Origin: Ginsengibacter sp963792025
GTDB lineage: Bacteria; Bacteroidota; Bacteroidia; Chitinophagales; Chitinophagaceae
Assembly (NCBI GenBank): GCA_963792025.1
Contig: CAWBUS010000008.1
Location: forward strand, 723,724-787,723
Direction of reading: 5' to 3'
Length of the DNA stretch: 64,000 nucleotides
Shown: positions 42,501-51,475 of the stretch, in pieces
How positions within the stretch are numbered: the stretch's first letter is position 1
Layout of the letters: each line of letters starts with the position of its first letter
Made by a program: the position numbers and the translations under genes
The notes under the pieces: generated by a model
What the model saw: only the letters and a program-made list of their open reading frames with translations
Told to the model about the DNA's origin: nothing
Database searches by the model: none

Positions 42501-43268
42501 ATGTTCAATTTATCTAAAGAACGTCCACATGATGTAAAAGGCATCCGGCATATTTTAGTACAATCTATCAAGGAAAAATTACAACGGGCCCAGGGCGGAG
42601 AGGGCGGAAATATTATGGGTGTATACCTTTTTATAAATTGCAGCGAAGCAGAAAAGCATTTGTATGAAGCAGCAGTATTTGAAAATATCCCGGGGAAGTT
42701 TAAGATAGAAGAAGTTCAAAAAATTGCCGACGACTATGCGATAACGTTATCTTCATCTTTCAAATTCGAAGTTACGTTCACGAATATTTTTCCACCGCAG
42801 GCTGATCTTATACATGGAATAGATGCGGCAATATTTATATCAACAAAAAGATCTGGTCTTACCAACAAAAAGAACAAGGCATTTATAAAAGTGTTGAATG
42901 GCGAAGCCGAGAATGATACGTACTTAATCGATTCCGGTACGGGAAGAATTAATATTGGCAGGGAATCCAGAGTTCAGGCTGCAGGAAACTATGTAAGGAA
43001 AAATGTAATTGCGTTTAAGCCTGTAGAAAGAAACCGTTCGGTGAGTCGTCAACATGGCCATATTGAATGGGAAGCTGACAGTAATTCATTCCTCGTTTTT
43101 GCAGATGAAGGTGGCATTCCTCCCAACAACAAAATGAAAGTGCGTACACCCGAAGGTGCATTAATAAAAATGCAGGCGATCGAAGTCGGTCACCGCCTGC
43201 AGGAAGGAGACCAGATAATTTTAGGCGATATGGCCGTACTCGAATTCACTTATTCAGGAGAAGATTAA
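42501..43268 (+). CDS. FHA-domain protein with FhaA-like N-terminal domain
   Basis: 255 residues. The N-terminal half (about 1-110: H-I-L-V-Q-S-I-K-E-K-L, Y-A-I-T-L-S-S-S-F-K-F-E-V-T-F) recalls the N-domain of FhaA. The FHA domain (about 145-250) is complete: R-I-N-I-G-R-E, then N-R-S-V-S-R-Q-H-G-H-I-E-W, and the closing G-D-M-A-V-L-E-F. The G-R and S-R-x-H residues that bind phosphothreonine are intact, in contrast to the product at 35909. It is the likely reader of phosphorylation by the kinase whose gene begins 2 bp after its stop. Cytosolic. Confidence 0.85.
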   Translation: MFNLSKERPHDVKGIRHILVQSIKEKLQRAQGGEGGNIMGVYLFINCSEAEKHLYEAAVFENIPGKFKIEEVQKIADDYAITLSSSFKFEVTFTNIFPPQADLIHGIDAAIFISTKRSGLTNKKNKAFIKVLNGEAENDTYLIDSGTGRINIGRESRVQAAGNYVRKNVIAFKPVERNRSVSRQHGHIEWEADSNSFLVFADEGGIPPNNKMKVRTPEGALIKMQAIEVGHRLQEGDQIILGDMAVLEFTYSGED

Positions 43269-43270
43269 CT

Positions 43271-44896
43271 ATGGCAAAGATTTTTACGATAACAGAAGGA
43301 TTGGAAAACCTCGGTGCATTAAAATCGGGAGGGCAGGGCTCCGTTTATAAAGCCAGGAAGACCGGTGAAATTATTACTGCCATTAAAATATTACCAACTC
43401 CCATCGCCAGCGAAAGTGAAGATGATAAGCATTTTATTTCTTTTCAAAATGAAGTACAGAAATTAAAGAAGGTAAACGAAATCCCTAATCCAAATGTAGT
43501 AAGCATCATTGCTTCCGGCATAACAAGTTCGGGTAATCTTCCTTACATAGAGATGGAATACATTGACGGGCCTGACCTTGGTGAATTATTGAAACCGCCT
43601 TATGATCCCGTTTTCACGGTTAAAGAAACGATTAAAGTTGCTGACCATCTGGCGAACGCATTGGCGCATTGCCACCGGGCCAACATTAAACATGGAGACA
43701 TAAAAAGTAATAACGTAAAGTTTAACCAGCATACTGGTAATTATATCTTGTTGGATTTTGGGTTGTCTGTAATGTCTGACGAGCAACGCCGCACCAGTAT
43801 CCGCTATGCCGGTGCAATAGAATTTATGGCGCCGGAACAAAGCACCGGCGAAACACTAACGGAAACGGATGTATATAGTTATGGAATTGTATTGTTCGAA
43901 TTACTAACGGGAATTGTTCCCTTTCCTTTAATGAACAAGGGCGAAATGGCACGCAATGCGGTTATGTTGGCGCACATGGAAACGTTACCACCCGATATTA
44001 TATCACTGCGGCGTGAGGCCCTGCCCGGTAGTTGGAGCAATGAGAAGCAGCAACGGGAAATGGAGATTCCCGTATGGGTGCTGAGCATGATCTATAAATG
44101 CCTCGAAAAACATCCAGCCAATCGATTTAAGAACGGCAGTGAGTTACAGGAATTTATTCACCGGGGTACTATTAATGACGAAAGAAGAAAAGGCATCAAT
44201 GGTTCAGCAGAAGAAAAAACAAAGGCCCATGCAGATGAGCCAAATTTGAGAAAAGAAATTCTTATGCTGCAAACACAGATTGCAGAGAAGGACGAATTGG
44301 TGAAAGATCTGCAATACCTGGTGCAGACACGCGAAAGAGAGTTGATTGAAGCTCAACAATTAAGTGCAACCAACCGGAAAGGTGTATCAAAATTCGCGTT
44401 TTTTTTAATGTTTATTATTGCGTTTGGCTTAGCTGGTTTTGCAGCCTATGACAAATTTTATAATTCTGGTAAACACGTTCCAACACCCATCGATGCACAA
44501 AAAGATGAACAATTGCCGGGCACTCCAGATTCAACTACACTAACGGCAGACAAACCGGTAGTGAGAGGAAACGATAAACCGAAACAGAAAACCCATACCC
44601 CGGTTATTACTGCAGGCCATAAACCGCGAAAAAAATGGGCACCCAATTCAAATTTAAAGCCAGCCAGGCATAATCTTCGTTCCGACAATGAATACACCAT
44701 TCTCCACACCGCCTATTTTTATGATGCGCCTGATAAAAATAAAAGGAGCGACATTTATTTAACCCCCGGCGATGCAACACTTACTTTAACGGACGAAAGT
44801 GGCGAATTCAGATACGCGATTTTTACTGATGATAACGGAAAAGCTATCAAAGGCTGGTTATTGAAAAAGGATTTTAAGACGGCCAGTGATAATTAA
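43271..44896 (+). CDS. Transmembrane Ser/Thr protein kinase with C-terminal SH3-like domain
   Basis: 541 residues. The kinase domain (about 10-300) has S-G-G-Q-G-S-V-Y-K-A as glycine loop, the catalytic Lys K39 in A-I-K-I, H141-G-D in place of the usual H-R-D with D143 as base and K145/N148 following, D162-F-G and A-P-E. The missing Arg marks an RD-minus kinase that may not need activation-loop phosphorylation. A coiled segment (about 318-365), one membrane helix (about 375-395), a Pro/Lys/Thr-rich spacer and an outside SH3-like domain (about 470-541, A-Y-F-Y-D-A-P-D, G-W-L-L-K-K-D-F) follow. The SH3-like part may sense the wall in place of PASTA domains. Last gene of the operon. Confidence 0.88.
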   Translation: MAKIFTITEGLENLGALKSGGQGSVYKARKTGEIITAIKILPTPIASESEDDKHFISFQNEVQKLKKVNEIPNPNVVSIIASGITSSGNLPYIEMEYIDGPDLGELLKPPYDPVFTVKETIKVADHLANALAHCHRANIKHGDIKSNNVKFNQHTGNYILLDFGLSVMSDEQRRTSIRYAGAIEFMAPEQSTGETLTETDVYSYGIVLFELLTGIVPFPLMNKGEMARNAVMLAHMETLPPDIISLRREALPGSWSNEKQQREMEIPVWVLSMIYKCLEKHPANRFKNGSELQEFIHRGTINDERRKGINGSAEEKTKAHADEPNLRKEILMLQTQIAEKDELVKDLQYLVQTRERELIEAQQLSATNRKGVSKFAFFLMFIIAFGLAGFAAYDKFYNSGKHVPTPIDAQKDEQLPGTPDSTTLTADKPVVRGNDKPKQKTHTPVITAGHKPRKKWAPNSNLKPARHNLRSDNEYTILHTAYFYDAPDKNKRSDIYLTPGDATLTLTDESGEFRYAIFTDDNGKAIKGWLLKKDFKTASDN

Positions 44897-44905
44897 TTTT
44901 TAGAA

Positions 44906-45000
44906 TCTGGCTGCAGGCGCCCCTGCTACTGTAAGCAAAGCAAATTCCTTTCACTGAAAGAGAGCCATTGAAAGGAAAAAATCAGAGTGAGCAAAAGCCT
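44906..45000 (+). ncRNA. Cobalamin-riboswitch-like relic without a downstream gene
   Basis: The plus strand reads GAATCTGGCTGCAGGC and then CCCCTGCTACTGTAAGC, close to the conserved B12-box side of Bacteroidota cobalamin riboswitches. This is followed by AGAGCCATTG, a complementary pair TTCCTTTCA/TGAAAGGAA, and CAGAGTGAGCAAAAGCCT resembling the closing core. The usual 5' segment with GGTG is not clear, since it would lie in the end of the kinase gene. Directly downstream on this strand there is no gene: the next one is convergent. I read it as a truncated riboswitch left after loss of its gene. Moderate to low certainty. Confidence 0.45.
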
Positions 45001-45009
45001 CATATTCAC

Positions 45010-46560
45010 TTATCTATTTTCCGAAACAGGAATGGCATTTATTTTATTAAGTCTGTAAATATAATAGCGCGGTATCAATATAGCCCGGGTAAAACTATCA
45101 AGCAGTTTAAATTGAAAAATATAATTTCCTGACGCCATAGGCGCCGGGGGAATCGCCCTTCCGGATACAAACAAAAAGTGATTTTTTGTTGCGACATAAG
45201 TTGATTGCGAAAGCTGTTGGACTAAAGGCCTGGACTTAGATTCGAAATAACTCTCTTTCCAGTAAAGATAGCTGCCCGGTTCATCAATGTTTAGGTAAAA
45301 AACTTCTTTTCCCAGGTATGCGCTCAGTGCCGGTCCGGGCCAATAGCCCGCAACTACAACCATTTCCGAATCAAGATGATTGATTTTAATATATTGAGCT
45401 GCTTTTTTAGCGGCGGTGAATGGCTTGCCGAAAGTATTAGCCAACGTATAAACTCCACAAAATAAATTACCAATAAGAATGCAATAAAAAAAACCGTAGT
45501 ATAGTCTTGTTTTCAAATCTCCCCTCCGCACTTTTTCGATAGAAAATATATTGTTGGACTTGGTACCTGCAAGCCAGGCGGCTGCAATAAAAAAAATGAA
45601 AACCATGCCATAATACCTGGAAGCCTCAACAAAAGTGACGCAGAGAAAAGCGAGTAAAGGGAACACAGAGAAAAAATAAAATAAGGTTGGTGCTTTACTT
45701 TTTCTCAGTAACAGGAAGGGATACACGAAAAATGCAATGGCTACAATAGCCTTCACAAGCCGCGGCAATGAGTCAAAATAATAACGGTTCCAAAAATTTC
45801 CTTTTACGGAAATCGGAACCGGAAAAAACCCTTTGGCAAACGCGTACGCGGCAGGATAAAGTTGTCTTACAGAATGCAGGCGAAGCCTTTCGGGATGAAA
45901 TATAGTACCGTCAGGCGGAATTTTCATTTGAATGGCTACACCTGCAATGGCTATGCAATAAACTGCGGCGAGGACATAAAATTTAACATCAAAACTTTTT
46001 TCCTGCCAATTCGTATACGCTATATATATAAAAATACCAGTGGCTGCAAAAGCAAAAAACAAATGGGTGTTGCACATAAGTGCAAGCAATACACTTATCC
46101 AAAACGATTTATAATTGCCGCTGCCAATAAGGGTGCAGGTAATAAAAAGAAATAAAATTCCCAGCGAATAATTCCTGCTTAAGGTATTATACTCGAATAT
46201 AAAATAATAGCCAAATATGATCAGCGTCTTCGTGATGGTATCAAAGGGAGCATATCGCAAAAAAATGAAGACGCAGGAGCAGATAATTACGAGGTGAAAC
46301 AATTGCATCGCCAGCGGGTTAGCGGAGATGTAATGTGTAATAAAAAACAGCAACACGTTCCAAAGTCTCACATGCCCATCGTATCGCATATTGTAATAAA
46401 GGTCTCGAATGGAATTATTATCGCGTGCAATTAAAAAATGTTGCGCCTCGTCCAGCCATATTGCATGATTACACATGTCAATGGTGCTGATCACCGTAAA
46501 AACGAGCATTAACATCCACAATGTACGGGGTGATATATTATTTTCTTTTTCCTGTCGCAT
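45010..46560 (-). CDS. Polytopic GT-C type glycosyltransferase-like membrane protein
   Basis: 516 residues with eleven to twelve predicted membrane segments. The first exposed loop has H-A-I-W-L-D-E-A-Q-H-F, where the D-E pair matches the catalytic acidic site of GT-C enzymes (GT39/GT83 type), which transfer sugars from polyprenyl-phosphate donors outside the inner membrane. Further landmarks are N-T-L-S-R-N-Y-S-L-G and the periplasmic tail (about 380-500). It is monocistronic and convergent with the kinase operon. Acceptor and sugar are unknown; the assignment rests on topology and the acidic motif. Confidence 0.7.
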   Translation of the reverse strand: MRQEKENNISPRTLWMLMLVFTVISTIDMCNHAIWLDEAQHFLIARDNNSIRDLYYNMRYDGHVRLWNVLLFFITHYISANPLAMQLFHLVIICSCVFIFLRYAPFDTITKTLIIFGYYFIFEYNTLSRNYSLGILFLFITCTLIGSGNYKSFWISVLLALMCNTHLFFAFAATGIFIYIAYTNWQEKSFDVKFYVLAAVYCIAIAGVAIQMKIPPDGTIFHPERLRLHSVRQLYPAAYAFAKGFFPVPISVKGNFWNRYYFDSLPRLVKAIVAIAFFVYPFLLLRKSKAPTLFYFFSVFPLLAFLCVTFVEASRYYGMVFIFFIAAAWLAGTKSNNIFSIEKVRRGDLKTRLYYGFFYCILIGNLFCGVYTLANTFGKPFTAAKKAAQYIKINHLDSEMVVVAGYWPGPALSAYLGKEVFYLNIDEPGSYLYWKESYFESKSRPLVQQLSQSTYVATKNHFLFVSGRAIPPAPMASGNYIFQFKLLDSFTRAILIPRYYIYRLNKINAIPVSENR

Positions 46561-46872
46561 GTTTACGTTGCATGTATGCTAAATGATGAAGGGCCCGGCG
46601 AATATACATGTTTCCACGAACCCGGCTTTGCTGCCTTAACGGCCAGTCATTATTGATCTTTTGAAAGAATTAAATTACATCCAGCCTCCGGTATAATCTT
46701 ATGCCTCATTGGAAAGATATTCCGGGAAAAAATTGCGAAAGTAGAAAGGCGTGATTAAAATATCAAACAAGGCTAATTTGTATATTCACTCTCATTCGAA
46801 ACACAACCTAATTGAAACTTAAAAAGAAAGCCACAGGCGTCAGTGCTGATCAGCTTTGTATTTTTTTCTTAG

Positions 46873-46943
46873 TTACCCGACCTGGATTCGAACCAAGACA
46901 AGCAGAATCAGAATCTGCGGTACTACCGTTATACTATCGGGCA
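46873..46943 (-). tRNA. tRNA-Gln (anticodon CTG)
   Basis: On the minus strand a full cloverleaf can be drawn: acceptor TGCCCGA/TCGGGTA with the U1-A72 pair typical of glutamine tRNAs, D-stem GTAT/GTAC, anticodon stem GCAGA/TCTGC around the loop TTCTGAT (anticodon CTG), T-stem CTTGG/CCAGG around TTCGAAT, discriminator base A. Length 71 nt, CCA not encoded. It lies alone in the spacer 46561-47230, which otherwise shows no gene. Confidence 0.92.
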
Positions 46944-47230
46944 TTGATGGTGCAAATATAAGCCATGAATATTTCTTTTTTTACCAGGCAAATAAAAATT
47001 TAATTTTTCTCAAGCTATCATAAAACATTTGCTCTGTCTTTAAAACAGGGCATGAGCACTTCGCAGATTTTTATCAAAGTTTTCAGTTGAAAGAAAATTG
47101 CTTAGTGCAGATTAAGCGTGTGAAACAAGGTAAAAAATAATAAGATAAGCAAAATTAAATTTGTGTTATTAACTTTAGACGTATAATCATAAGAGCATAA
47201 AAATTCTAAGTTCATCCAAAAATCTAATTT

Positions 47231-48259
47231 ATGAAACCAATTACGATTAGTTTTCCAAGTGTTTTTGAAACTGCTTTTGGAAACACAGAAAATTCTGCGA
47301 AGGATCTTTTAAACGGCTTAAAGGTTAAAAAAAATGAAACATGGTACTTAGTGGGTAACATGGCAAAACGCAGTGCAATTAATGCGGGACGCATTGTAAA
47401 TGCCGCACCCAATGAAGAAGATTTTGACATACTCTTCAGATCATCCATGGTAAATGTTTTAGATAAAGTAGAACAACCTTTTAGTGTAACAACCGGGTTT
47501 CCTCTTTCCACTTACAACGTTTACAAAAATGCTGCACAACAGTATTTTGGTCATCGTCATTTTTTGATAGAATACGACACCAACACATTTAATGTGAAAG
47601 GTGCTATTAAAAAAAATACTTTTGAAATTGATAATTATGACGTGATACCTGAGATAGTAGGAGGCATCATCGGCTTAAAAAAATTGTTCCCGTCAGGTGC
47701 GGGCGACAATTTTATAGCGATAAGCTTTGGATTTGGAACCGTAGAAGGAGGCCTCGCCACGGCGGATGGCCTTGTTCATCGCACATGTTTTAGTTCTCAT
47801 GGCATGCGTTATGTAATTGGTAATCTTGTTCGTGAACTCAATACAAAATATTATCTTGAAATGAAGAATGAACACCAGATGGATGAGTCGTTCGTGAAAG
47901 GTTCAATATTTGCCAACCGGCGGCGCATCGATCTGAAAGATTATAGGAAAGCACTTTTGAAACAATATTATAAAGAGGTAATATCGCCTCTTATGAGGCA
48001 GCATTTTACAGATGCTGATCTTGAGCAGTGTTCCAAAATATATTTGTTGGGTGGCGGCGCCAATTATACCGATCTTGTTGAAGCAGTAGCAGAAGAATTC
48101 CAGGGATTTATTCCCGTTGAAGTGGTTCCCGATCCGGAGTTAGTTGTTAGCATAGGTTACTTAAATAATTCACTGAGGATTTCAGATAACAATCCGTCCC
48201 GTTGCATTGGTATCGACATTGGAAATGCAACTACTACTGCTGCGATATTCGAAAAGTAA
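47231..48259 (+). CDS. ParM/StbA-like actin-family ATPase
   Basis: 342 residues. The order of segments fits the actin/ParM fold: an N-terminal strand pair ending in W-Y-L-V-G-N-M-A-K-R, V-T-T-G-F-P-L-S-T-Y, A-I-S-F-G-F-G-T-V-E-G-G-L-A (second phosphate loop position), I-Y-L-L-G-G-G-A-N-Y (adenosine motif), V-P-D-P-E-L-V-V-S-I-G-Y, and a C-terminal R-C-I-G-I-D-I-G-N-A-T-T-T that looks like a displaced phosphate-1 strand. Such proteins form dynamic filaments, most often for plasmid segregation, but no plasmid functions are present. The bactofilin gene follows 28 bp later, so the pair probably forms part of a chromosomal cytoskeleton. Confidence 0.75.
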   Translation: MKPITISFPSVFETAFGNTENSAKDLLNGLKVKKNETWYLVGNMAKRSAINAGRIVNAAPNEEDFDILFRSSMVNVLDKVEQPFSVTTGFPLSTYNVYKNAAQQYFGHRHFLIEYDTNTFNVKGAIKKNTFEIDNYDVIPEIVGGIIGLKKLFPSGAGDNFIAISFGFGTVEGGLATADGLVHRTCFSSHGMRYVIGNLVRELNTKYYLEMKNEHQMDESFVKGSIFANRRRIDLKDYRKALLKQYYKEVISPLMRQHFTDADLEQCSKIYLLGGGANYTDLVEAVAEEFQGFIPVEVVPDPELVVSIGYLNNSLRISDNNPSRCIGIDIGNATTTAAIFEK

Positions 48260-48287
48260 GTACGAAAATAAGTTTTAACTTTCTGCA

Positions 48288-48734
48288 ATGAGACCATTAT
48301 ATCTTTTAAACAAAGGATTTTACATACCGGCGGGTATTGTAGTAAATGGCAATTTCAGTTCCGACAAGGAAGGTGGCATAGAAGGTACCATACATGGTGA
48401 TGTGCTGGTGAAAGCTGCACTCACAGTAGAAAAAAAAGGAATTATTAATGGAGAACTTCATGCAAGAGACATCACTGTAAAAGGCCGTGTTAATGGTAAT
48501 ATTTATTGCGAAGGAAAGGTAACTGTTTTAAAAGATGCATTTGTGGCAGGAAATATTTTTGCCTCGGAATCGAGGATCGACAAATTCAGTATCGTGAAGG
48601 GCGTAATTTCACATCTTAATTCAAAAAAAGAGCCTGGCAATAACGCAGAAATGTTTGAACCTTCAAAAGAAATTCCAATACCGGTGGTACCAGAGATCCT
48701 CATGCCCGAGGAACCTCCTCAAACCTGGTTTTAA
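48288..48734 (+). CDS. Bactofilin (polymer-forming cytoskeletal protein)
   Basis: 148 residues. The core (about 18-105) is a right-handed beta-helix with the repeating pattern of bactofilins: G-I-V-V-N-G-N-F-S-S-D-K-E-G-G-I-E-G-T-I-H-G-D-V, K-G-I-I-N-G-E-L-H-A-R-D-I-T-V-K-G-R-V-N-G-N-I, A-F-V-A-G-N-I-F-A. A short disordered Pro/Glu-rich tail (P-I-P-V-V-P-E-I-L-M-P-E-E-P-P) follows. Bactofilins self-assemble without nucleotide and often position cell-wall enzymes. It is in the same operon as the ParM-like gene and about 3.4 kb from the wall-synthesis operon. Confidence 0.88.
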   Translation: MRPLYLLNKGFYIPAGIVVNGNFSSDKEGGIEGTIHGDVLVKAALTVEKKGIINGELHARDITVKGRVNGNIYCEGKVTVLKDAFVAGNIFASESRIDKFSIVKGVISHLNSKKEPGNNAEMFEPSKEIPIPVVPEILMPEEPPQTWF

Positions 48735-48810
48735 AAAGCGTTGTAAAAAATTGCGTTCTCACTTTTTCTTAACAACCCTTGGCTTCATTGCTGCGTATAT
48801 TTAAAAAATT

Positions 48811-49479
48811 ATGAACATGAAATCATTTACTATTTTATTTATTGCATCGGCGTTAATGATCGCGCTTACATCATGCGCTCAAAGATCTGAAAACGAGTCC
48901 GTTCAAACTGCTGATAAAAAGGAAGATCTTTCTAAATATAGTAAAGCCTATTTTGCTGCAGGTTGTTTCTGGCATGAAGAGGCTTTATTTGAAAGCGTGA
49001 AAGGTGTAAAGGAAGCTGTTTCGGGCTATGCGGGCGGCACTGCTTCCAACCCAACCTATGAAGAAGTTGCTACAGGAAACACCGGGCACGCGGAAAGCGT
49101 GGAAGTGTATTATGATCCTTCAGAGATTAGTTATGAAACTTTGCTAAATGTATATTTCGCCGGCCAAAACCCGACGCAAGTAAATGGACAGGGACCTGAT
49201 ATGGGAACAGAATACCGCTCTATCGCTTTTTACACAAACGATGGAGAAAAAAAGGCAATAGAAGAAAAAATTAAACAAATGACCGCTTCCGGAAAATATA
49301 AGGAACCCATTGCTGCCCAGGTTATGCCTTTGAAAAAGTTTTGGGCTGCTGAAGATTATCACCAGGATTTTATTGCACATCATCCCAACCAGGGATATGT
49401 TCAGGCTGTATCAATTCCCGAAATAAGAGAATTTCAAAAGGAGTATCCGCAATTGATAAAACCTGATCACAGGTTTTAA
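48811..49479 (+). CDS. msrA: Peptide-methionine (S)-S-oxide reductase, lipoprotein form
   Basis: 222 residues. The N-terminus is a lipoprotein signal (lipobox A-L-T-S-C, Cys22). The MsrA domain has the catalytic G-C52-F-W-H-E-E, G-Y-A-G-G-T, N-P-T-Y-E-E-V, T-G-H-A-E-S-V-E-V-Y-Y-D-P, G-P-D-M-G-T-E-Y-R-S and the C-terminal H-Q-D-F-I. It reduces methionine-S-sulfoxide in proteins, here on the periplasmic side. No C-terminal recycling Cys is seen, so reduction likely depends on an external thiol partner. It follows bactofilin by 76 bp and may have its own promoter. A weak GTTG/CAAC hairpin with six T follows the stop. Confidence 0.92.
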   Translation: MNMKSFTILFIASALMIALTSCAQRSENESVQTADKKEDLSKYSKAYFAAGCFWHEEALFESVKGVKEAVSGYAGGTASNPTYEEVATGNTGHAESVEVYYDPSEISYETLLNVYFAGQNPTQVNGQGPDMGTEYRSIAFYTNDGEKKAIEEKIKQMTASGKYKEPIAAQVMPLKKFWAAEDYHQDFIAHHPNQGYVQAVSIPEIREFQKEYPQLIKPDHRF

Positions 49480-49578
49480 GGATTGTTGATTGCAACTTTT
49501 TTGTTAAGCATTGTTAGAAAAAATTCGCCATCTTTAAGTCGCCAAAAGATGTAGTTAAATTTTTACTAAACGCTTATT

Positions 49579-51408
49579 ATGAGATTACCCTCACTCGAAT
49601 CTCTTGTATCAAAAACCTCTTTCACTTTTAAAAGATTTCCATTTGCACTGGCCGCTGCAATATGCGGCAGTGTGTATTGTATCTTCCTTGTAAACCTGCG
49701 CTACGATGTGAAGGAATCGCATTATTATTATACCAACATAATAATGACGTGCTATATTGGTATGTTGTTATTCCTGGCTATTCAGATTTTTGTCGAACGA
49801 AAAAAAATAAAAAACCCGACTGCCCTGTTATTGAAACTACTGGCAGTTGCCATTCTCATCGCTTACTACTTTAGTTTGCCTGCAAAGTTTATGGTGATAA
49901 GTTTTACGCGATTTTCATTATTTACAATCGCATTGCATTTAATAATTGCGTTTGTGCCATTTACGGCCAAAGACGAACTCAACGGGTTTTGGCAATACAA
50001 TAAAATACTTTTTTTAAGAATATTACTTTCGGCATTATATACAATTGTCCTTTACCTCGGCCTTGCGTTAGCCATCCTTGCTGTCGAAAAATTATTTAAA
50101 GTTGATGTCAATAACAAAATATATCCTGATCTCTGGATCGTGTTAGCCGGAATTTTTAATACCTGGTTCTTCCTCGCGGGAATTCCTTTGGATTTCTCGC
50201 TACTCGATTTTAAAAAAGATTATCCGAAAGGATTAAAAATTTTTACGCAATACATTTTGTTGCCGCTTATAAGCATATACCTGCTGATTCTTTATGCGTA
50301 CATGTTCAAAATCATCTTGACAGCGCAATGGCCTGCAGGATGGGTTTCCTATCTCGTCATCGGCTTTTCAGTTGGAGGCATTTTATCGTTGCTTCTTATA
50401 TACCCGGTTCGTAACGACGAAAACAATAAATGGATTTTAATATTCTCACGCTTTTTCTATTTCGCTTTATTTCCATTAATCATTTTATTATTTCTTGCAG
50501 TTAAAAGAAGAGTTAGCGATTATGGGATAACAGAGCAACGATATTTTATTTTTATACTTGCCCTTTGGCTTTTATTTATTGCCGTATATTTTCTTTTTTC
50601 AAAATCAAAAAACATTAAAGTCATACCGGTTTCTCTTTGTATCCTTACCCTGGCTGTTTCCTTCGGACCATGGGGAGCGTTCCATGTTTCTTTAACAAGC
50701 CAAGAGAATCGTTTGAAAATGTTACTTAGCAAATATTCAATGCTTAAAAGTGGAAAGATTGTAGAAACAAAGAACACCATCCCTTTTAAAGATCATAAAC
50801 AAATTAGTTCTATCATAACCTATTTGACAAATGTTCACGGATATAAAACACTACAGCCCTATTTTGTCCAAAATCTTGATTCTCTATTTAATAACATGCA
50901 GGATAATTATGACTATACCAAAATAAAAGAGATTCATAGATTGATGAAGATTTCTTACATAGAAGAATACCAAACCGAAGCAAGTAAAGATGAAAATACC
51001 TATACCGAGTTTTACACAAATCCAGTTAATAATGTAACTACGATAAAAGGTTATGATTATTTTATTGCAAATTATAATCCTCAAACTTACAATGCGAGCG
51101 ATACTATTTGTAATCCTTACCTTCTGGAAAACAAGTGGGTTTCAGTTTGCTATAATCCTAAGAATGAAAATATTATTATTTCAAACTCAAAAGATTCATC
51201 AATTTCATTCGACATGTCATCATTGATAACTTTATTACAAAAGAAATACGGGAACAGCAGATCGCTTCCGGAAAATGAAATGACGTTAATTTCCGGGAAC
51301 GCTCACCTGAAAGCAAAGATTATCTTCAATCATGTCGACTTTCAAAATCAAAACAACAATAGAAAGCATTTAGGATTTAATGCCACCATATTTATAAAGG
51401 AAGAATAA
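49579..51408 (+). CDS. DUF4153-family membrane protein
   Basis: 609 residues. The first two thirds contain ten to twelve membrane segments with the family features F-P-F-A-L-A-A-A, W-Q-Y-N-K-I-L-F-L-R and I-L-A-V-E-K-L-F. The last third (about 375-609) is soluble, Asn/Lys-rich and probably periplasmic, with T-Y-L-T-N-V-H-G-Y and I-S-F-D-M-S-S-L. DUF4153 proteins are widespread in Bacteroidota; their role is not known. The gene is monocistronic by spacing (99 bp upstream). It is followed by an inverted repeat and short reiterations at 51476-51560. Confidence 0.78.
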   Translation: MRLPSLESLVSKTSFTFKRFPFALAAAICGSVYCIFLVNLRYDVKESHYYYTNIIMTCYIGMLLFLAIQIFVERKKIKNPTALLLKLLAVAILIAYYFSLPAKFMVISFTRFSLFTIALHLIIAFVPFTAKDELNGFWQYNKILFLRILLSALYTIVLYLGLALAILAVEKLFKVDVNNKIYPDLWIVLAGIFNTWFFLAGIPLDFSLLDFKKDYPKGLKIFTQYILLPLISIYLLILYAYMFKIILTAQWPAGWVSYLVIGFSVGGILSLLLIYPVRNDENNKWILIFSRFFYFALFPLIILLFLAVKRRVSDYGITEQRYFIFILALWLLFIAVYFLFSKSKNIKVIPVSLCILTLAVSFGPWGAFHVSLTSQENRLKMLLSKYSMLKSGKIVETKNTIPFKDHKQISSIITYLTNVHGYKTLQPYFVQNLDSLFNNMQDNYDYTKIKEIHRLMKISYIEEYQTEASKDENTYTEFYTNPVNNVTTIKGYDYFIANYNPQTYNASDTICNPYLLENKWVSVCYNPKNENIIISNSKDSSISFDMSSLITLLQKKYGNSRSLPENEMTLISGNAHLKAKIIFNHVDFQNQNNNRKHLGFNATIFIKEE

Positions 51409-51475
51409 ATTGCTTTAATATGGGAAACGTCCGTCGCTACATCACCATTTCCAGTGTTAGAGACAGACTGGCCAT

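Noticed and set aside
35909..44896. Type VI secretion regulatory genes (FHA, PP2C and kinase set)
   Set aside because: No Tss/Hcp/VgrG genes occur; the linked gene is a wall synthase fusion, which fits wall control better.
47231..48259. Plasmid segregation locus
   Set aside because: No ParR-like gene, centromere-like iterons or replication gene nearby; partner is bactofilin and surroundings are chromosomal housekeeping genes.
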